Positions 55,501 through 56,723 of a DNA stretch of 64,000 nucleotides are shown piece after piece. The notes under the pieces were generated by a model, which worked only from the letters and a program-made list of their open reading frames with translations, made no database searches and had not been told where the DNA came from. The translations under genes were made by a program, and so were the position numbers. This DNA comes from Galeruca laticollis (taxonomy: Eukaryota; Arthropoda; Insecta; Coleoptera; Chrysomelidae). The stretch is from positions 117,262,957-117,326,956 of the forward strand of contig OY998181.1 of NCBI GenBank assembly GCA_963921935.1, written 5' to 3'. Position 1 is the stretch's first letter; every line of letters starts with the position of its first letter.

Positions 55501-56715
55501 AATACATTTATTTACAATTATTTAAGGCTACCTAGGTCAGGTACTTAAAGTACAATGACACGGAATTAAGAAATGGCCAATGTTCTGGAAATTTCTAGCT
55601 TGATTGTGAAACTATGTTAGTGATGATATGATTGCTTGCTAGTAAAAGCCCAATCCATGCTGTGAAAGGTACAGCAACTTTGTTACAGTGAAGAAAATTA
55701 TTATCAGTATTAGAGATGTTGCTAATGATATTGGTGGGCTCATGTCATGCAATTTTTACTGATGGCTTGGGTCTGGAAGCTGTAGCAGTGGAATTTACTT
55801 TGAAACTGTTAAACCATCACTCTGGAGTGATATCAGACGATCCAGATTTGCTCACAAGGATCATAAATGGAGTAGAAGCATGGGTACGTAGTCATGGCGT
55901 TGAAACCAAGTCCAAATCATTCCAATAGAAGCTGCTAGAAAAGTCAATCACTACAAATCACGCCAAATTTGGTCAAATATAAAGGTTTTCCCTATAATGT
56001 AAGTTCATGCTAGTCAATAAAGAAAATTATCAATTGTGGCAAAACAAATGTACCATGATGATACAACATGCACCAGCTCACATATTTTTGCTTGTTCATG
56101 ACATTTTGGCCAAAAACAACAATGTAACCTTTCCTTAGTCATCACATCACTGGACTGCATTGCTGGAATAGGTTCCAGGTCATACAAGAGGTAGTTCAAA
56201 TATTAGAAAAAGCACTGCCATAAGTGTATTATATCTGAGAAGTATAAAACTGAAGAGGACAGAATAGTTATAAAACAAAATAATCTAATTTTTTAAACTC
56301 ACTACATATAAAAGCCCAAAATTTAAGAATTAAATTTAAACTTACTTATTGTATATTCCCCACTACATTCTAGGTTAGGAAATAATCCAATTTTGGTTAA
56401 AAGGTGTTTTAAAATTTGATTCTCTTTGTATAAATCATTGTATTTTGCTTCTAGGGAGGAGCCTACTCCTACTAAATCATCGCTTGTATTGTCATCTATT
56501 ACATTATTCGGTTCATTGACAGTTTCGACTAAGTCATCTACTAAATCACTGCTTGTACTGTAATCTATTACATTATTTGGTTCATCAACAATTTGGTCTA
56601 TGTCATCTTCATTCTCCATTTTTATATCAACATATTCAACTTCTATATTTCGATTATGGGTTTTAATGTCTTCTAAGATATCTTCTACACTATTCAAGTT
56701 CTTATTGGGCGACAT
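1426..56715 (-). CDS. ZAD-C2H2 zinc-finger transcription factor, six exons, 625 aa
   Basis: The exons are joined in the order 56715-56346, 46985-46816, 41435-40723, 16474-16283, 13307-13017, 1567-1426. The sum is 1,878 nt, or 625 codons plus stop, with no internal stop and matching phase at all five junctions. Residues 1-123 are acidic and end in a short heptad-like stretch. The ZAD domain is about residues 138-212, with cysteine pairs C140/C143 and C192/C195. Ten fingers follow, starting at residues 306, 364, 391, 419, 448, 483, 509, 540, 567 and 595. Fingers 8 and 9 have only nine residues between the second Cys and first His, and finger 6 has H-x2-H. ZAD proteins bind zinc and dimerise through ZAD and bind DNA through C2H2 arrays in the nucleus; that role is inferred from the family. 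The introns are 9.4, 5.4, 24.2, 3.0 and 11.4 kb and full of transposons. The start is the first ATG in exon 1; an acceptor 8 nt upstream of it implies an untranslated or further coding exon outside what I can see. Confidence 0.88.
1728..2122 (+). mobile_element. LOA/R1-like LINE copy A, segment 1
   Basis: The segment matches 31105-31470 of the second copy base by base with scattered changes, covering the region before the RT palm (FRPISLTS is visible). It is broken at about 2122, inside the phrase that reads CACTTCATAAATGTCA in both copies. The frame is disrupted by stops. It is the 5'-truncated beginning of an old copy that continues at 4466. Confidence 0.7.
2123..4465 (+). mobile_element. 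Jockey/CR1-group LINE (family X), two truncated copies in tandem
   Basis: A 3' terminal piece (2123-2345, ending ...FHFDIF-type C-terminus) is joined to a longer 5'-truncated copy (2346-4465). The longer copy holds the linker after the endonuclease (about 2350-2740), the RT with TDFSKAFDRVD (2966-3385) and the FADDFKLW active-site box (about 3530-3560). Its own copy of the same C-terminal piece is at 4071-4280. Frameshifts and stops split it into at least five frames. It interrupts the LOA-like LINE copy A. The clade is uncertain; the residue pattern suits CR1/L2/Daphne-like elements. Confidence 0.7.
4466..5312 (+). mobile_element. LOA/R1-like LINE copy A, segment 2 (RT)
   Basis: The segment resumes with CAGCTGACCGAAGTCATCCA, shared with copy B, and covers the RT palm to thumb. 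Blocks reading YADD-like and EYLGITLDSKLLW are seen in broken frames. It is cut at a TA dinucleotide by the Tc1/mariner-like element. Confidence 0.7.
5668..7059 (-). mobile_element. Composite insertion with I/R1-type and jockey-type LINE fragments
   Basis: This segment splits the left TIR, with GTACT repeated at both borders (5663-5667, 7060-7064). On the minus strand, 6403-5879 encodes the C-terminal part of a LINE RT (SYGLRIICKYL...IANFESVMRYGIIFWGS, then YNTRRHDL). It ends in a (TAA)n tail seen as TAATAATAATAAT at about 5785. Further up on the minus strand (about 6850-6450) a degenerate CxxC-x-ET block resembles the zinc finger after the RT of R1-type LINEs. The frames are broken. I am unsure whether this is one insertion or several. 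Confidence 0.55.
7430..8390 (+). pseudogene. Tc1/mariner-like transposase (HTH plus DDE_3 type), broken
   Basis: Frames read in order: YAEKFPRRNLPSKNTFRAIERRCRETG (helix-turn-helix), GRPRTTRT, an HTH reading TVSIWNMARQINTSSSTWRIL, IIFTDEATFK with the first catalytic Asp, FFMHDGAPPHF with the second, and WPARSCDFNPLDY with the third. The C-terminal end (RLLDFLEKRIKLCIRENGGHIEHLL) continues at 10879-10960 after the hAT insertion. Stops and frameshifts are numerous, including TAG after NPLDYTV. It is the transposase of the element at 5315-11474 and surely inactive. Confidence 0.8.
8393..10870 (+). mobile_element. hAT transposon, 2,478 bp
   Basis: The ends read CAGGGGTCTCCAAACTTTG and its exact complement. 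An 8-bp duplication GTTTAGAA flanks it at 8385-8392 and 10871-10878. The right subterminal region is GC-rich (GGGCCGG, GGCCCGCGG). It sits in the last part of the mariner-like transposase, so it is younger than that element. Confidence 0.93.
8832..10584 (+). pseudogene. hAT transposase (GTF2IRD2/ZBED-like), frameshifted
   Basis: It starts MEKKRKINNECRTFQ with a BED-type finger (CLICNETIAVLKEYNIKRHYESKH). The catalytic region follows (FLALDESMDVSDTAQVLIFIRG, then TTDGGKNM). An intact 204-residue C-terminal frame at 9970-10584 carries the hAT dimerisation block (FGTTYLCEKTFSKMKYTKNVYRSKLT). Frames change at about 9030-9060, 9190 and 9625, and there is a stop at about 9958. Coding capacity is near full length, about 580 residues, but not as one frame. 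By pattern it belongs with the hAT group that gave rise to vertebrate ZBED5/GTF2IRD2-type genes. Confidence 0.82.
11008..11474. repeat. Right terminal inverted repeat of the Tc1/mariner-like element
   Basis: It is about 467 bp and pairs with 5315-5667 plus 7060-7165. Landmarks present in both arms are CCAATTATTTTTCAGTTTTC, the GCGCC(C/G)-rich block near TTCTTCA, and the inner end with ATCATTACTTTA. Confidence 0.8.
11477..12600 (+). mobile_element. LOA/R1-like LINE copy A, segment 3 (RNase H to 3' end)
   Basis: The frame 11638-12003 reads IRWYTDSSKTTKGDGAVVF, FQTEILAIKRCVE and ISIHSDSRAAIKAL, which are the D, E and D of a LINE RNase H. A CxxC-x-H-x-C finger (CRFCGEEEETPDHLILEC) follows at 12330-12400. 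The 3' UTR has CACAATAAACCTTAG and ends with an AATC-rich tail near 12600. Copy B shows the same order at 31860-32905. Confidence 0.75.
12601..13016. other. Intron 5 sequence, no feature seen
   Basis: AT-rich intronic DNA upstream of LINE copy A on the host-gene strand. Nothing recognisable was found besides the donor of exon 5 at its right edge. Confidence 0.4.
13017..13307 (-). CDS. ZAD-C2H2 gene exon 5 (fingers 6-8 and half of 9)
   Basis: The acceptor is a T-rich tract ending TTTTTAG and the donor is TTTACAT|GTAAGT, phase 2. It encodes CKYCGEGF..., CKFCFKVF..., the short finger CSICRLMFKNINYH, and the two cysteines (CRVC) of finger 9. The histidines of finger 9 are in exon 6. Without splicing the frame would end at a TAA made by the donor itself. 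Confidence 0.9.
13308..13942. other. Intron 4 sequence, no feature seen
   Basis: AT-rich DNA without a coding frame that I recognise. Its left edge carries the T-rich acceptor tract of exon 5. Confidence 0.4.
13943..14042. repeat. Left long target-site duplication of LINE-Y copy 1
   Basis: About 100 bp matching 15977-16068 at roughly 80% by eye. Shared blocks include CTACTTCT.GTCATTA.TAACATTT, ATGCAATGGTTG and AGGTCAGTTGGTG. The two copies flank LINE-Y copy 1 exactly. Confidence 0.7.
14043..15976 (+). mobile_element. LINE family Y, copy 1 (5'-truncated)
   Basis: The copy holds the RT region (SGTRDDIKNYRPVCKQSEIPKLLDCL, HGFTSGRSTNTNLL, YTDFSKAFD at 14470-15011; FADHFKLY at 15080-15110) and the C-terminal domain (MDINRIEKVQNKYLRSCAFKLGYQ, 15490-15735). 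A 3' UTR ends in AATAAATAAATAATAG. The active-site box reads FADH where copy 2 reads FADD. An 85-bp tandem duplication breaks the frame. It lies antisense in intron 4 of the host gene. Clade: CR1/Daphne-like, not certain. Confidence 0.78.
14674..14843 (+). repeat. 85-bp tandem duplication inside LINE-Y copy 1
   Basis: Units 14674-14758 and 14759-14843 both run from TATCA.CATTTTC to GCATTTGAT. LINE-Y copy 2 has a single unit (about 52706-52790). As 85 is not a multiple of three, the duplication shifts the RT frame just after TDFSKAFD. Confidence 0.85.
15977..16068. repeat. Right long target-site duplication of LINE-Y copy 1
   Basis: Partner of 13943-14042. It follows directly after the AATAAATAA tail of the LINE. 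Confidence 0.7.
16283..16474 (-). CDS. ZAD-C2H2 gene exon 4 (fingers 4 and 5)
   Basis: The acceptor is AATTATTTGTAG and the donor is AAACG|GTAAGT, phase 2. It holds two canonical C-x2-C-x12-H-x3-H fingers, CMKCGKGF... and CIECGKGF.... The Ty3/gypsy element begins 40 bp upstream of this exon, so branch point and pyrimidine tract must lie in that 40 bp or inside the LTR. Confidence 0.9.
16515..18422 (+). repeat. 5' LTR
   Basis: It begins TGTAAT and ends ATTAGA, an imperfect inverted pair. At 1.9 kb it is long for this group. Two TATAAAAAGG boxes are at 17127-17136 and 17759-17768, and either could drive transcription. Short open frames inside show no protein pattern. Ends were set by comparison with the 3' LTR and by the ATTG duplication; the right end could move by one or two bases. 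Confidence 0.92.
18424..18441 (+). promoter_or_regulatory. Putative primer-binding site
   Basis: TGGTGACAGCGGTTTCCC starts one base after the LTR and opens with TGG, the complement of tRNA CCA. I could not match it confidently to a particular insect tRNA. Its second half is also the start of the first leader repeat. Confidence 0.6.
18431..18660 (+). repeat. Tandem 40-bp repeats in the leader
   Basis: Three close copies (18431-18470, 18471-18510, 18511-18550) start with AGCGGTTTCCCGATATAGGG. Three decayed copies follow from 18551, 18589 and 18627, the last two recognisable mainly by AGCGG and spacing. The array begins inside the presumed primer-binding site. Leader repeats in other gypsy elements can be protein-binding or packaging sites; no such role is shown here. 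Confidence 0.85.
18867..18875 (+). promoter_or_regulatory. Candidate splice donor in the leader
   Basis: CAG|GTACGT is the best donor-like site in the leader and lies upstream of gag, where an env mRNA donor would be expected. A weaker AAG|GTAGGT lies near 19118. No transcript evidence is available. Confidence 0.45.
19032..19049 (+). repeat. Second copy of the polypurine tract in the leader
   Basis: TTTTACAAAGGGGGAAGT is identical over 18 nt to 28488-28505, the polypurine tract next to the 3' LTR. Confidence 0.8.
19191..20480 (+). CDS. gag: gag: capsid and nucleocapsid polyprotein, 429 aa
   Basis: The N-terminal half has a retrotransposon capsid pattern (LTDFTGRDAAKYIEKLELRAKLDGWTE, then LKFKLAGSAYDFF and FREKLLRKFVPK, residues about 40-125). 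Residues about 236-325 hold four zinc knuckles: CTTCGRSNHTTEEC, CLFCGKQGHWMANC, CQNCKKQGHWASNC and CYYCGKQGHWLKEC. The tail is Gln/Asn/Arg/Lys-rich, fitting nucleic-acid binding. Gag forms the particle and packages RNA. Many envelope-bearing insect gypsy elements (errantiviruses) lack zinc knuckles, so four of them point away from that genus. The start is the first ATG of the open frame. The frame is intact and ends TAG at 20478-20480. Confidence 0.93.
   Translation: MPLDSQNRLGTGGQGTSDTMGDASNMPPILRVAQAQPLGVIAATLTDFTGRDAAKYIEKLELRAKLDGWTESETLTLLKFKLAGSAYDFFKADPRLDTVSYSEFREKLLRKFVPKKSIADWWMQLMQCYQRHDEDVASFCTRLKLIGNKILEEDIKGASREQIPNIQKKHNSVLINQFKVGLRKDLLREVGFYILHKDDMTLEEAEEIVNCQETAVTMTSGRNSSQKVAFTRGQLRCTTCGRSNHTTEECRQNAKCLFCGKQGHWMANCRTKEAEETKREIRCQNCKKQGHWASNCREKGNEQTMTCYYCGKQGHWLKECRKRMFDEANNQNKTTAKYERYNDGKANQWKADKTRYHRENQETQQRNHREYGRHSNQKEEYHKQETQRRSQQNNFGNYERSRHQTNEDTRGHSAERGHTSKKEWTKHLN
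20459..25441 (+). CDS. pol: pol: protease, RT, RNase H, integrase; one in-frame stop
   Basis: A single frame of about 1,660 codons read by -1 frameshift from gag. Domains by codon number from 20459: aspartic protease with DTGG at 88-91; a Lys/Glu/Asn/Gln-rich spacer at about 200-340; RT from about 500 with YLDD at 656-659; RNase H (STDASNIGVGA, TEKELLG, TDHRALKW); integrase with an H-x-H-C-x2-C zinc module (HCQ..., CKQCDAC), the D,D-35-E core (SMDIVGPL, LTDRGTNF, NGQIERLHR), and a C-terminal GPF/Y-like module (NQWTGPFEV). The frame is broken once, at codon 568 (TAA, 22160-22162), between RT motifs and before YLDD. It is otherwise open to 25441. Reverse transcription and integration are the family roles. 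Confidence 0.92.
20471..20513 (+). promoter_or_regulatory. -1 ribosomal frameshift signal at the gag-pol junction
   Basis: T TTA AAC at 20471-20477 is in the gag frame (last codons TTA AAC) and directly precedes the gag stop TAG. Slipping back one base puts ribosomes in the pol frame, which is open from at least 20459. A candidate stem, GG(A)CCAC at 20484-20490 with GTGGCC at 20508-20513, starts 6 nt after the heptamer. The heptamer is of the strongest known class; function is inferred. Confidence 0.8.
22160..22162 (+). other. In-frame nonsense codon in pol
   Basis: TAA follows the run ACAAAAAAA in frame. The pol frame continues unchanged on both sides: frames 20459-22162 and 22163-25441 have the same phase. 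Product ending here would lack the RT active site, RNase H and integrase. Confidence 0.93.
25442..26311 (+). other. Non-coding gap between pol and env
   Basis: AT-rich, with a tandem 26-bp duplication ending GTTACTAACC at about 25854-25906. A strong polypyrimidine tract and AG lie near the right side. No coding frame was seen. Confidence 0.6.
26087..26107 (+). promoter_or_regulatory. Candidate splice acceptor for env mRNA
   Basis: An uninterrupted T/C tract (TTTTTTTTCTCTTCTCTTC) ends in AG at 26106-26107. It lies about 200 nt upstream of the env ATG and is by far the best acceptor-like site in the gap. It fits expression of env from a spliced mRNA, as in other env-carrying gypsy elements. 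Confidence 0.55.
26312..28282 (+). CDS. env: env-like membrane glycoprotein, 656 aa, intact
   Basis: Residues 1-26 form a signal peptide (hydrophobic, ending GLIA before YEC). The ectodomain is Cys-rich with several N-x-S/T sites near the start (NTNIT). It has the block CGMHSHTSVVNGG at about residue 89, preceded by the pattern AYEC-x2-PN, N-x-T, ISL, C. A membrane anchor is at about 547-569, and a second hydrophobic stretch is at 579-599. A hydrophilic tail of about 57 residues follows. The N-terminal pattern resembles glycoproteins of chuviruses (negative-strand RNA viruses of arthropods) and the related env genes captured by some insect LTR elements. That assignment is from memory of family features and needs a search. 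Membrane fusion or entry is the expected role. No clear furin site was found; RRAAG at about 508 is a weak candidate. The frame has no break. Confidence 0.82.
   Translation: MARQSIILTWVSIVMCGLHITVGLIAYECSHPNTNITVISLKDVQKCPEPEKTYASEKTDIQVIQRNEIKMQKVWSCVIEVTKFMFYCGMHSHTSVVNGGLSTYIYKLGAEECRNTHRYKIIKLYQQTIDNILMNGTTTASINIGGTLDNMGTCKGITYQENGRSWNDVVIIATAKITIKDYLARVTLETNEIHLQGEITCKFTNGYCFDSTAGESTWSSYEPTTCEDHLSQLYKGIGNKITNTRTLEELIVIEEKDKVFALTLQKRNILCGIEVWQTEHPRIVIILRNTQKLQPTMPILTQNVDLMNYVNSKLLYVEQAYKRDVNMLYTDTIHRRCLTKREILKNRLLMTHTLPNAVSQLMENEPGHIGRVLGEVLYIIKCIPVTVEIRRTNRCYNELPIKVNNETKFMAPLTRIIQNHAEEIDCNNMIPPLYFIDDQWIGLTPHPTIAKQPKTIKVEEEINLHFDPIQPLGAKGLYTQEEINAAQRALTFGTERKAVENIITRRAAGMNANSQGYTVSNIFDTKEIKNLAESTLKHTWAWFTELGSVISGIIGIYFTFQTIKYIAGTILNGIRIHQTLGCSIALIGSIWNSLTAWIIHSHQTRKPEEETIEMDQITQQETSHPRSQHWTDRSRQMNDLLSNSVASVSGRDLGQE
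28488..28505 (+). promoter_or_regulatory. Polypurine tract
   Basis: The core AAAGGGGGAAG at 28494-28504 lies three bases from the 3' LTR. It primes plus-strand DNA synthesis in LTR elements. The 18-nt block is repeated in the leader (19032-19049). Confidence 0.85.
28508..30414 (+). repeat. 3' LTR
   Basis: It matches the 5' LTR throughout by eye, apart from one missing A near 28803-28808. The TATAAAAAGG boxes are at 29119-29128 and 29751-29760. It is followed by the target duplication ATTG. Confidence 0.93.
30415..30779. other. Intron 3 sequence, no feature seen
   Basis: This is the original intron DNA right of the LTR element. It is AT-rich, and nothing in it was recognised. Confidence 0.4.
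30780..32905 (+). mobile_element. LOA/R1-like LINE copy B
   Basis: The copy holds the linker and start of RT (SLKKPDGSYTEGEEE, THFPGSEPATG, 30957-31172), RT palm (AYRAGRSTETALYQLT, AMCAFLDISGAFDN, 31396-31722), a degraded YADD region, RNase H (IRWYTDGSKTTTGAGAGV, SDSQAAIKAL, 32050-32400), and a CxxC finger (CRFCGKEDETPDHLVLEC, 32639-32692). The 3' tail repeats AATCG. It is a single insertion with frameshifts and stops. Relative to copy A it lacks about 0.8 kb near 31870. Presence of RNase H suits LOA/I-group elements. It is antisense in host intron 3. Confidence 0.78.
33146..33377. repeat. MITE: 232-bp near-palindrome
   Basis: The left arm, starting GCCCGATTT, folds back on the right arm, ending AAATCGGGC. 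Internal blocks such as AATTTACGTTTCACCA match their complements, so almost the entire unit is one hairpin. No ORF is present. No confident target duplication was found, so the superfamily is open. Confidence 0.8.
33378..34029. other. Intron 3 sequence, unassigned
   Basis: A 72-codon open frame at 33388-33606 and a short one at about 33815-33930 are present. Neither has a pattern I recognise, and there is no supporting context, so both are left uncalled. Confidence 0.3.
34201..35650 (+). pseudogene. I-clade LINE ORF1 (Gag-like), broken
   Basis: It starts MSSAHPPNKGG. A frameshift at about 34490 moves it into the frame that holds IPRQTVFVSLKGNMLLP and three CCHC-type knuckles (CYNCLRYGHVAKQC, CIHCSKKKEENHSC, CFYCKSNDHKTIH). 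An in-frame TAA at 35066-35068 falls inside the third knuckle. The same frame then runs to 35650. About 480 codons in all. The protein would bind LINE RNA. Confidence 0.8.
35643..39067 (+). pseudogene. I-clade LINE ORF2 (endonuclease, RT, RNase H), broken
   Basis: ORF2 overlaps the end of ORF1. Endonuclease: ILQWNARSAIANKYSL, IISETWF, ICGDFNAHNRTWGS (35643-36203). RT: APGLDNIRYPML (36677-37144), ATFLDVKGAYDSV (37229-37456), QYADDFVIYV (about 37567-37600). RNase H: IYTDASKTTKGTG, FSAEAAGI, LTDSLSVIQ, YGNEKADQLAK (38200-38590), with D, E, D, D all present. C-terminus: CTACNVIGDLDHIFFDC (about 38860-38910). It is split by at least six stops or frameshifts. It is the best-preserved LINE ORF2 in the window. 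Confidence 0.8.
39241..40722. other. Intron 3 sequence next to exon 3, no feature seen
   Basis: AT-rich DNA with runs such as TATATATAAATTAAGTG. No repeat family or coding frame was recognised. It holds the donor of exon 3 at its right edge. Confidence 0.4.
40723..41435 (-). CDS. ZAD-C2H2 gene exon 3 (second half of ZAD, fingers 1-3)
   Basis: The acceptor is TTATTATTTTAG and the donor is CCCTTCAG|GTATGT, phase 2. The exon opens with DNLPHQICTQCRNHL, the second half of ZAD. About 90 residues of Ser/Asn/Lys-rich linker follow, ending in a basic patch (RKKIFRHKVKK). Three fingers come next (TCPIC..., KCPIC..., KCEKC...). The exon ends inside the linker just before finger 4, so the reading ETFPF-R-C continues directly into exon 4. 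Confidence 0.9.
41436..41957. other. Intron 2 sequence, no feature seen
   Basis: It holds the acceptor of exon 3 at the left. Otherwise it is AT-rich DNA without a recognised feature. The frame at 41699-41890 looks incidental. Confidence 0.35.
41961..43973 (+). mobile_element. DNA transposon with TIRs of about 330 bp and 3-bp target duplication ATA
   Basis: The arms 41961-42292 and 43649-43973 are inverted copies, starting TAGTCCGGTCAA and including TTACCTAAATTCCCACCAAG. ATA flanks both ends (41958-41960, 43974-43976). Between the arms lies a shortened ORF remnant. The terminus TAGTCC and a 3-bp AT-rich duplication are shared with the element at 50668-51731, so the two probably belong to one superfamily. 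I cannot name it; a 3-bp T/A-rich duplication is compatible with PIF/Harbinger-type insertion but the ORF does not prove that. Confidence 0.82.
42613..43492 (+). pseudogene. Remnant ORF of the long-TIR transposon (Cys-rich C-terminus)
   Basis: An ATG at 42613 gives MSEYCFICAKLLTESEIVT, then a TAG and what looks like an internal deletion. The frame 42657-43058 reads LHAITGYDTSAFYRRGK and TTCLDKYRYACF. After a frameshift, 43058-43492 reads LPPTSVAAHQHLFRVYYQVQ, LPPAPEKLL, then a cluster of cysteine pairs (CNCKK, CGCKKVGLFCSLACTHC) and an acidic tail (DEEEEQEEDFESYDSDD). Similar ORFs of unknown function recur in insect genomes as far as I recall, and their link to a transposon end pair here is the useful clue. 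Stops are present at about 43260 and 43386. Confidence 0.65.
43974..45029. other. Intron 2 sequence, unassigned
   Basis: A minus-strand open frame at 44225-43992 begins MVRRCQFCQKNSQYY and ends beside a donor-like ACG|GTACGTAA. It might be the first exon of another gene, but no partner exon was found. Nothing else was recognised. Confidence 0.25.
45030..46400. repeat. AT-rich minisatellite, units of about 90 bp in both orientations
   Basis: It is built from the blocks TGTGAATTCACAA, TTTTTTACAAAATTTCGTTA, AAAAAAGTGTAAAC and AGCTTTTTCGTAAAAAAGTG, repeated many times with small changes. Some stretches (45225-45300, 45490-45600, 45785-45850, 46290-46390) run in the opposite direction. Open frames on both strands here are by-products of the repeat. 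Confidence 0.88.
46401..46815. other. Intron 2 sequence, no feature seen
   Basis: AT-rich DNA between the minisatellite and the donor of exon 2. No pattern was recognised. Confidence 0.35.
46816..46985 (-). CDS. ZAD-C2H2 gene exon 2 (first half of ZAD)
   Basis: The acceptor is TTACTTTTTAG and the donor is GATAAG|GTAAGT. The first two bases complete the codon left open by exon 1. The exon encodes ICRACLQKSDNL and IPNMTILEALQSII, the first CxxC and helix of a ZAD domain. It ends in phase 0. At 56 full codons it is too short to be noticed as an ORF. Confidence 0.88.
46986..47465. other. Intron 1 sequence, no feature seen
   Basis: It holds the acceptor of exon 2 at the left. Otherwise it shows no recognised feature. 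Confidence 0.35.
47466..47512. repeat. Left 47-bp target-site duplication of LINE-Y copy 2
   Basis: It matches 53909-53955 at 45 of 47 positions by eye. The block runs from AAAACACATATTTATAACAA to CCTGCAG.AATAGTA. Confidence 0.85.
47549..48028 (+). pseudogene. LINE-Y ORF1, one in-frame stop
   Basis: A short coiled-coil start (MQAEINELKNKI) is followed by an RNA-binding-like core (EREKKKNNIMMYNLPE, RRIGKNNKNGSHALKVVF, LTQSQVTHLKKVQEEMQER). This is the type of ORF1 seen in several CR1/L2-type LINEs. TGA at 47897-47899 interrupts an otherwise open frame of about 159 codons. Confidence 0.7.
48030..48542 (+). pseudogene. LINE-Y ORF2, endonuclease part
   Basis: It reads INLYYQNVGSLRANLSELE, YDIIVLVESWL, then after a frameshift near 48210 GGGILIAIKFEI and IIIGGIYIPPSS, motifs of an APE-type endonuclease. 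It ends where LINE-Z is inserted; its last 46 bp are repeated after LINE-Z. Confidence 0.7.
48543..50607 (+). mobile_element. LINE family Z (CR1/L2-like), inserted in LINE-Y
   Basis: A 5'-truncated copy flanked by 46-bp duplications (48497-48542 and 50608-50653, one mismatch). It holds the linker (TEMWRILKAFIPNDKQGN, 48690), RT start (KNKSSPDDISVELLKK), RT palm (VFLDLQRAFETVDRYRLIRKIKSVG, FADDTLLYF, 49292-49930) and a C-terminal domain (YLLNQNEINRLQRMQNRAM...YDTRNKENLRIEM, 50015-50428). The 3' end is AATAAAGAGATATATTTATA. There are several stops, but long frames remain. Confidence 0.8.
50668..51731. mobile_element. Non-autonomous DNA transposon with TIRs of about 350 bp, TTA target duplication
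   Basis: The ends read TAGTCCAGTAACT and its complement, and TTA flanks both (50665-50667, 51732-51734). Inverted arms extend inward to about 50980 and 51400, with the long shared block TACTTTCAAACAAAAAAACC and CGATAGCGACTCAGGAAG. No transposase-like frame is present. It sits inside LINE-Y copy 2. Confidence 0.88.
51735..53640 (+). pseudogene. LINE-Y ORF2, linker, RT and C-terminus
   Basis: Linker: HHTAITYHLEFNKEQQ, FRTSNFLVWYSTQLRKL (51747-52148). RT: SGSRDGIKNYPPVCKQ, HGFTSGRSTNTNLLAY (52438-52770), YTDFSKAFDRVNHDH (about 52763-52810), FADDFKLYRI (about 53020-53050). C-terminus: 53434-53640. Broken by stops and small deletions. The RT region has a single copy of the segment that is duplicated in copy 1. 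Confidence 0.75.
53909..53955. repeat. Right 47-bp target-site duplication of LINE-Y copy 2
   Basis: Partner of 47466-47512. It directly follows the LINE 3' end (ATATAAATA). Confidence 0.85.
54076..54768 (+). mobile_element. Internally deleted Tc1/mariner-like element, 0.69 kb
   Basis: The TIRs start CAGGGTGT(C/T)C-like and read CAGTAATGAATTTAA on the left and TTAAATTCATTACCGAAC on the right. TA flanks both ends. Inside, WPAEQRAFMIESLFKSNDS is the first helix-turn-helix of the transposase type also seen at 7430. About two thirds of the ORF is missing; QDGITAH remains from the catalytic core and LAPWIF-like text from the third acidic motif. Confidence 0.75.
54769..55056. other. Intron 1 sequence, no feature seen
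   Basis: AT-rich intronic DNA. Nothing was recognised. Confidence 0.35.
55057..55537. repeat. 157-bp direct duplication with a flanking inverted repeat
   Basis: Units 55118-55274 and 55381-55537 are almost identical (263 bp apart). An inverted repeat of about 32 bp, TGACGCCTCCA(C/T)GGCAG..., with CAAATTCACACACA, lies at 55057-55089 and 55347-55379. The inverted pair encloses unit 1, and unit 2 follows at once after the right arm. Confidence 0.8.
55690..56240 (+). pseudogene. Mariner transposase remnant
   Basis: The reading SCHAIFTDGLGLEAVAVEFTLKLLN, DDPDLLTRIINGVEAWVRSHGVETKSKSF corresponds to the first catalytic block of mariner-type transposases, with the expected Asp replaced (INGVEAW). 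QHAPAHIFLLVHDILAKNN at 56060-56120 corresponds to the second block, again altered. Stops are frequent. The ends were not found. It lies in host intron 1 near the donor of exon 1. Confidence 0.65.
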
Positions 56716-56723
56716 TGATCTAG
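56346..56723 (-). CDS. ZAD-C2H2 gene exon 1 (first coding exon seen)
   Basis: The minus-strand exon begins after the acceptor TTATGATTTCAG and ends at AATAA|GTAAGT in phase 1. The likely start ATG is at 56715. It encodes a D/E/N-rich region with a 23-residue tandem duplication (EPNNVID...DLV twice; DNA units 56471-56520 and 56540-56589). A short amphipathic stretch (LEAKYNDLYKENQILKHLL) follows. The frame is open through the acceptor, so a coding exon further upstream is not excluded. Confidence 0.8.
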
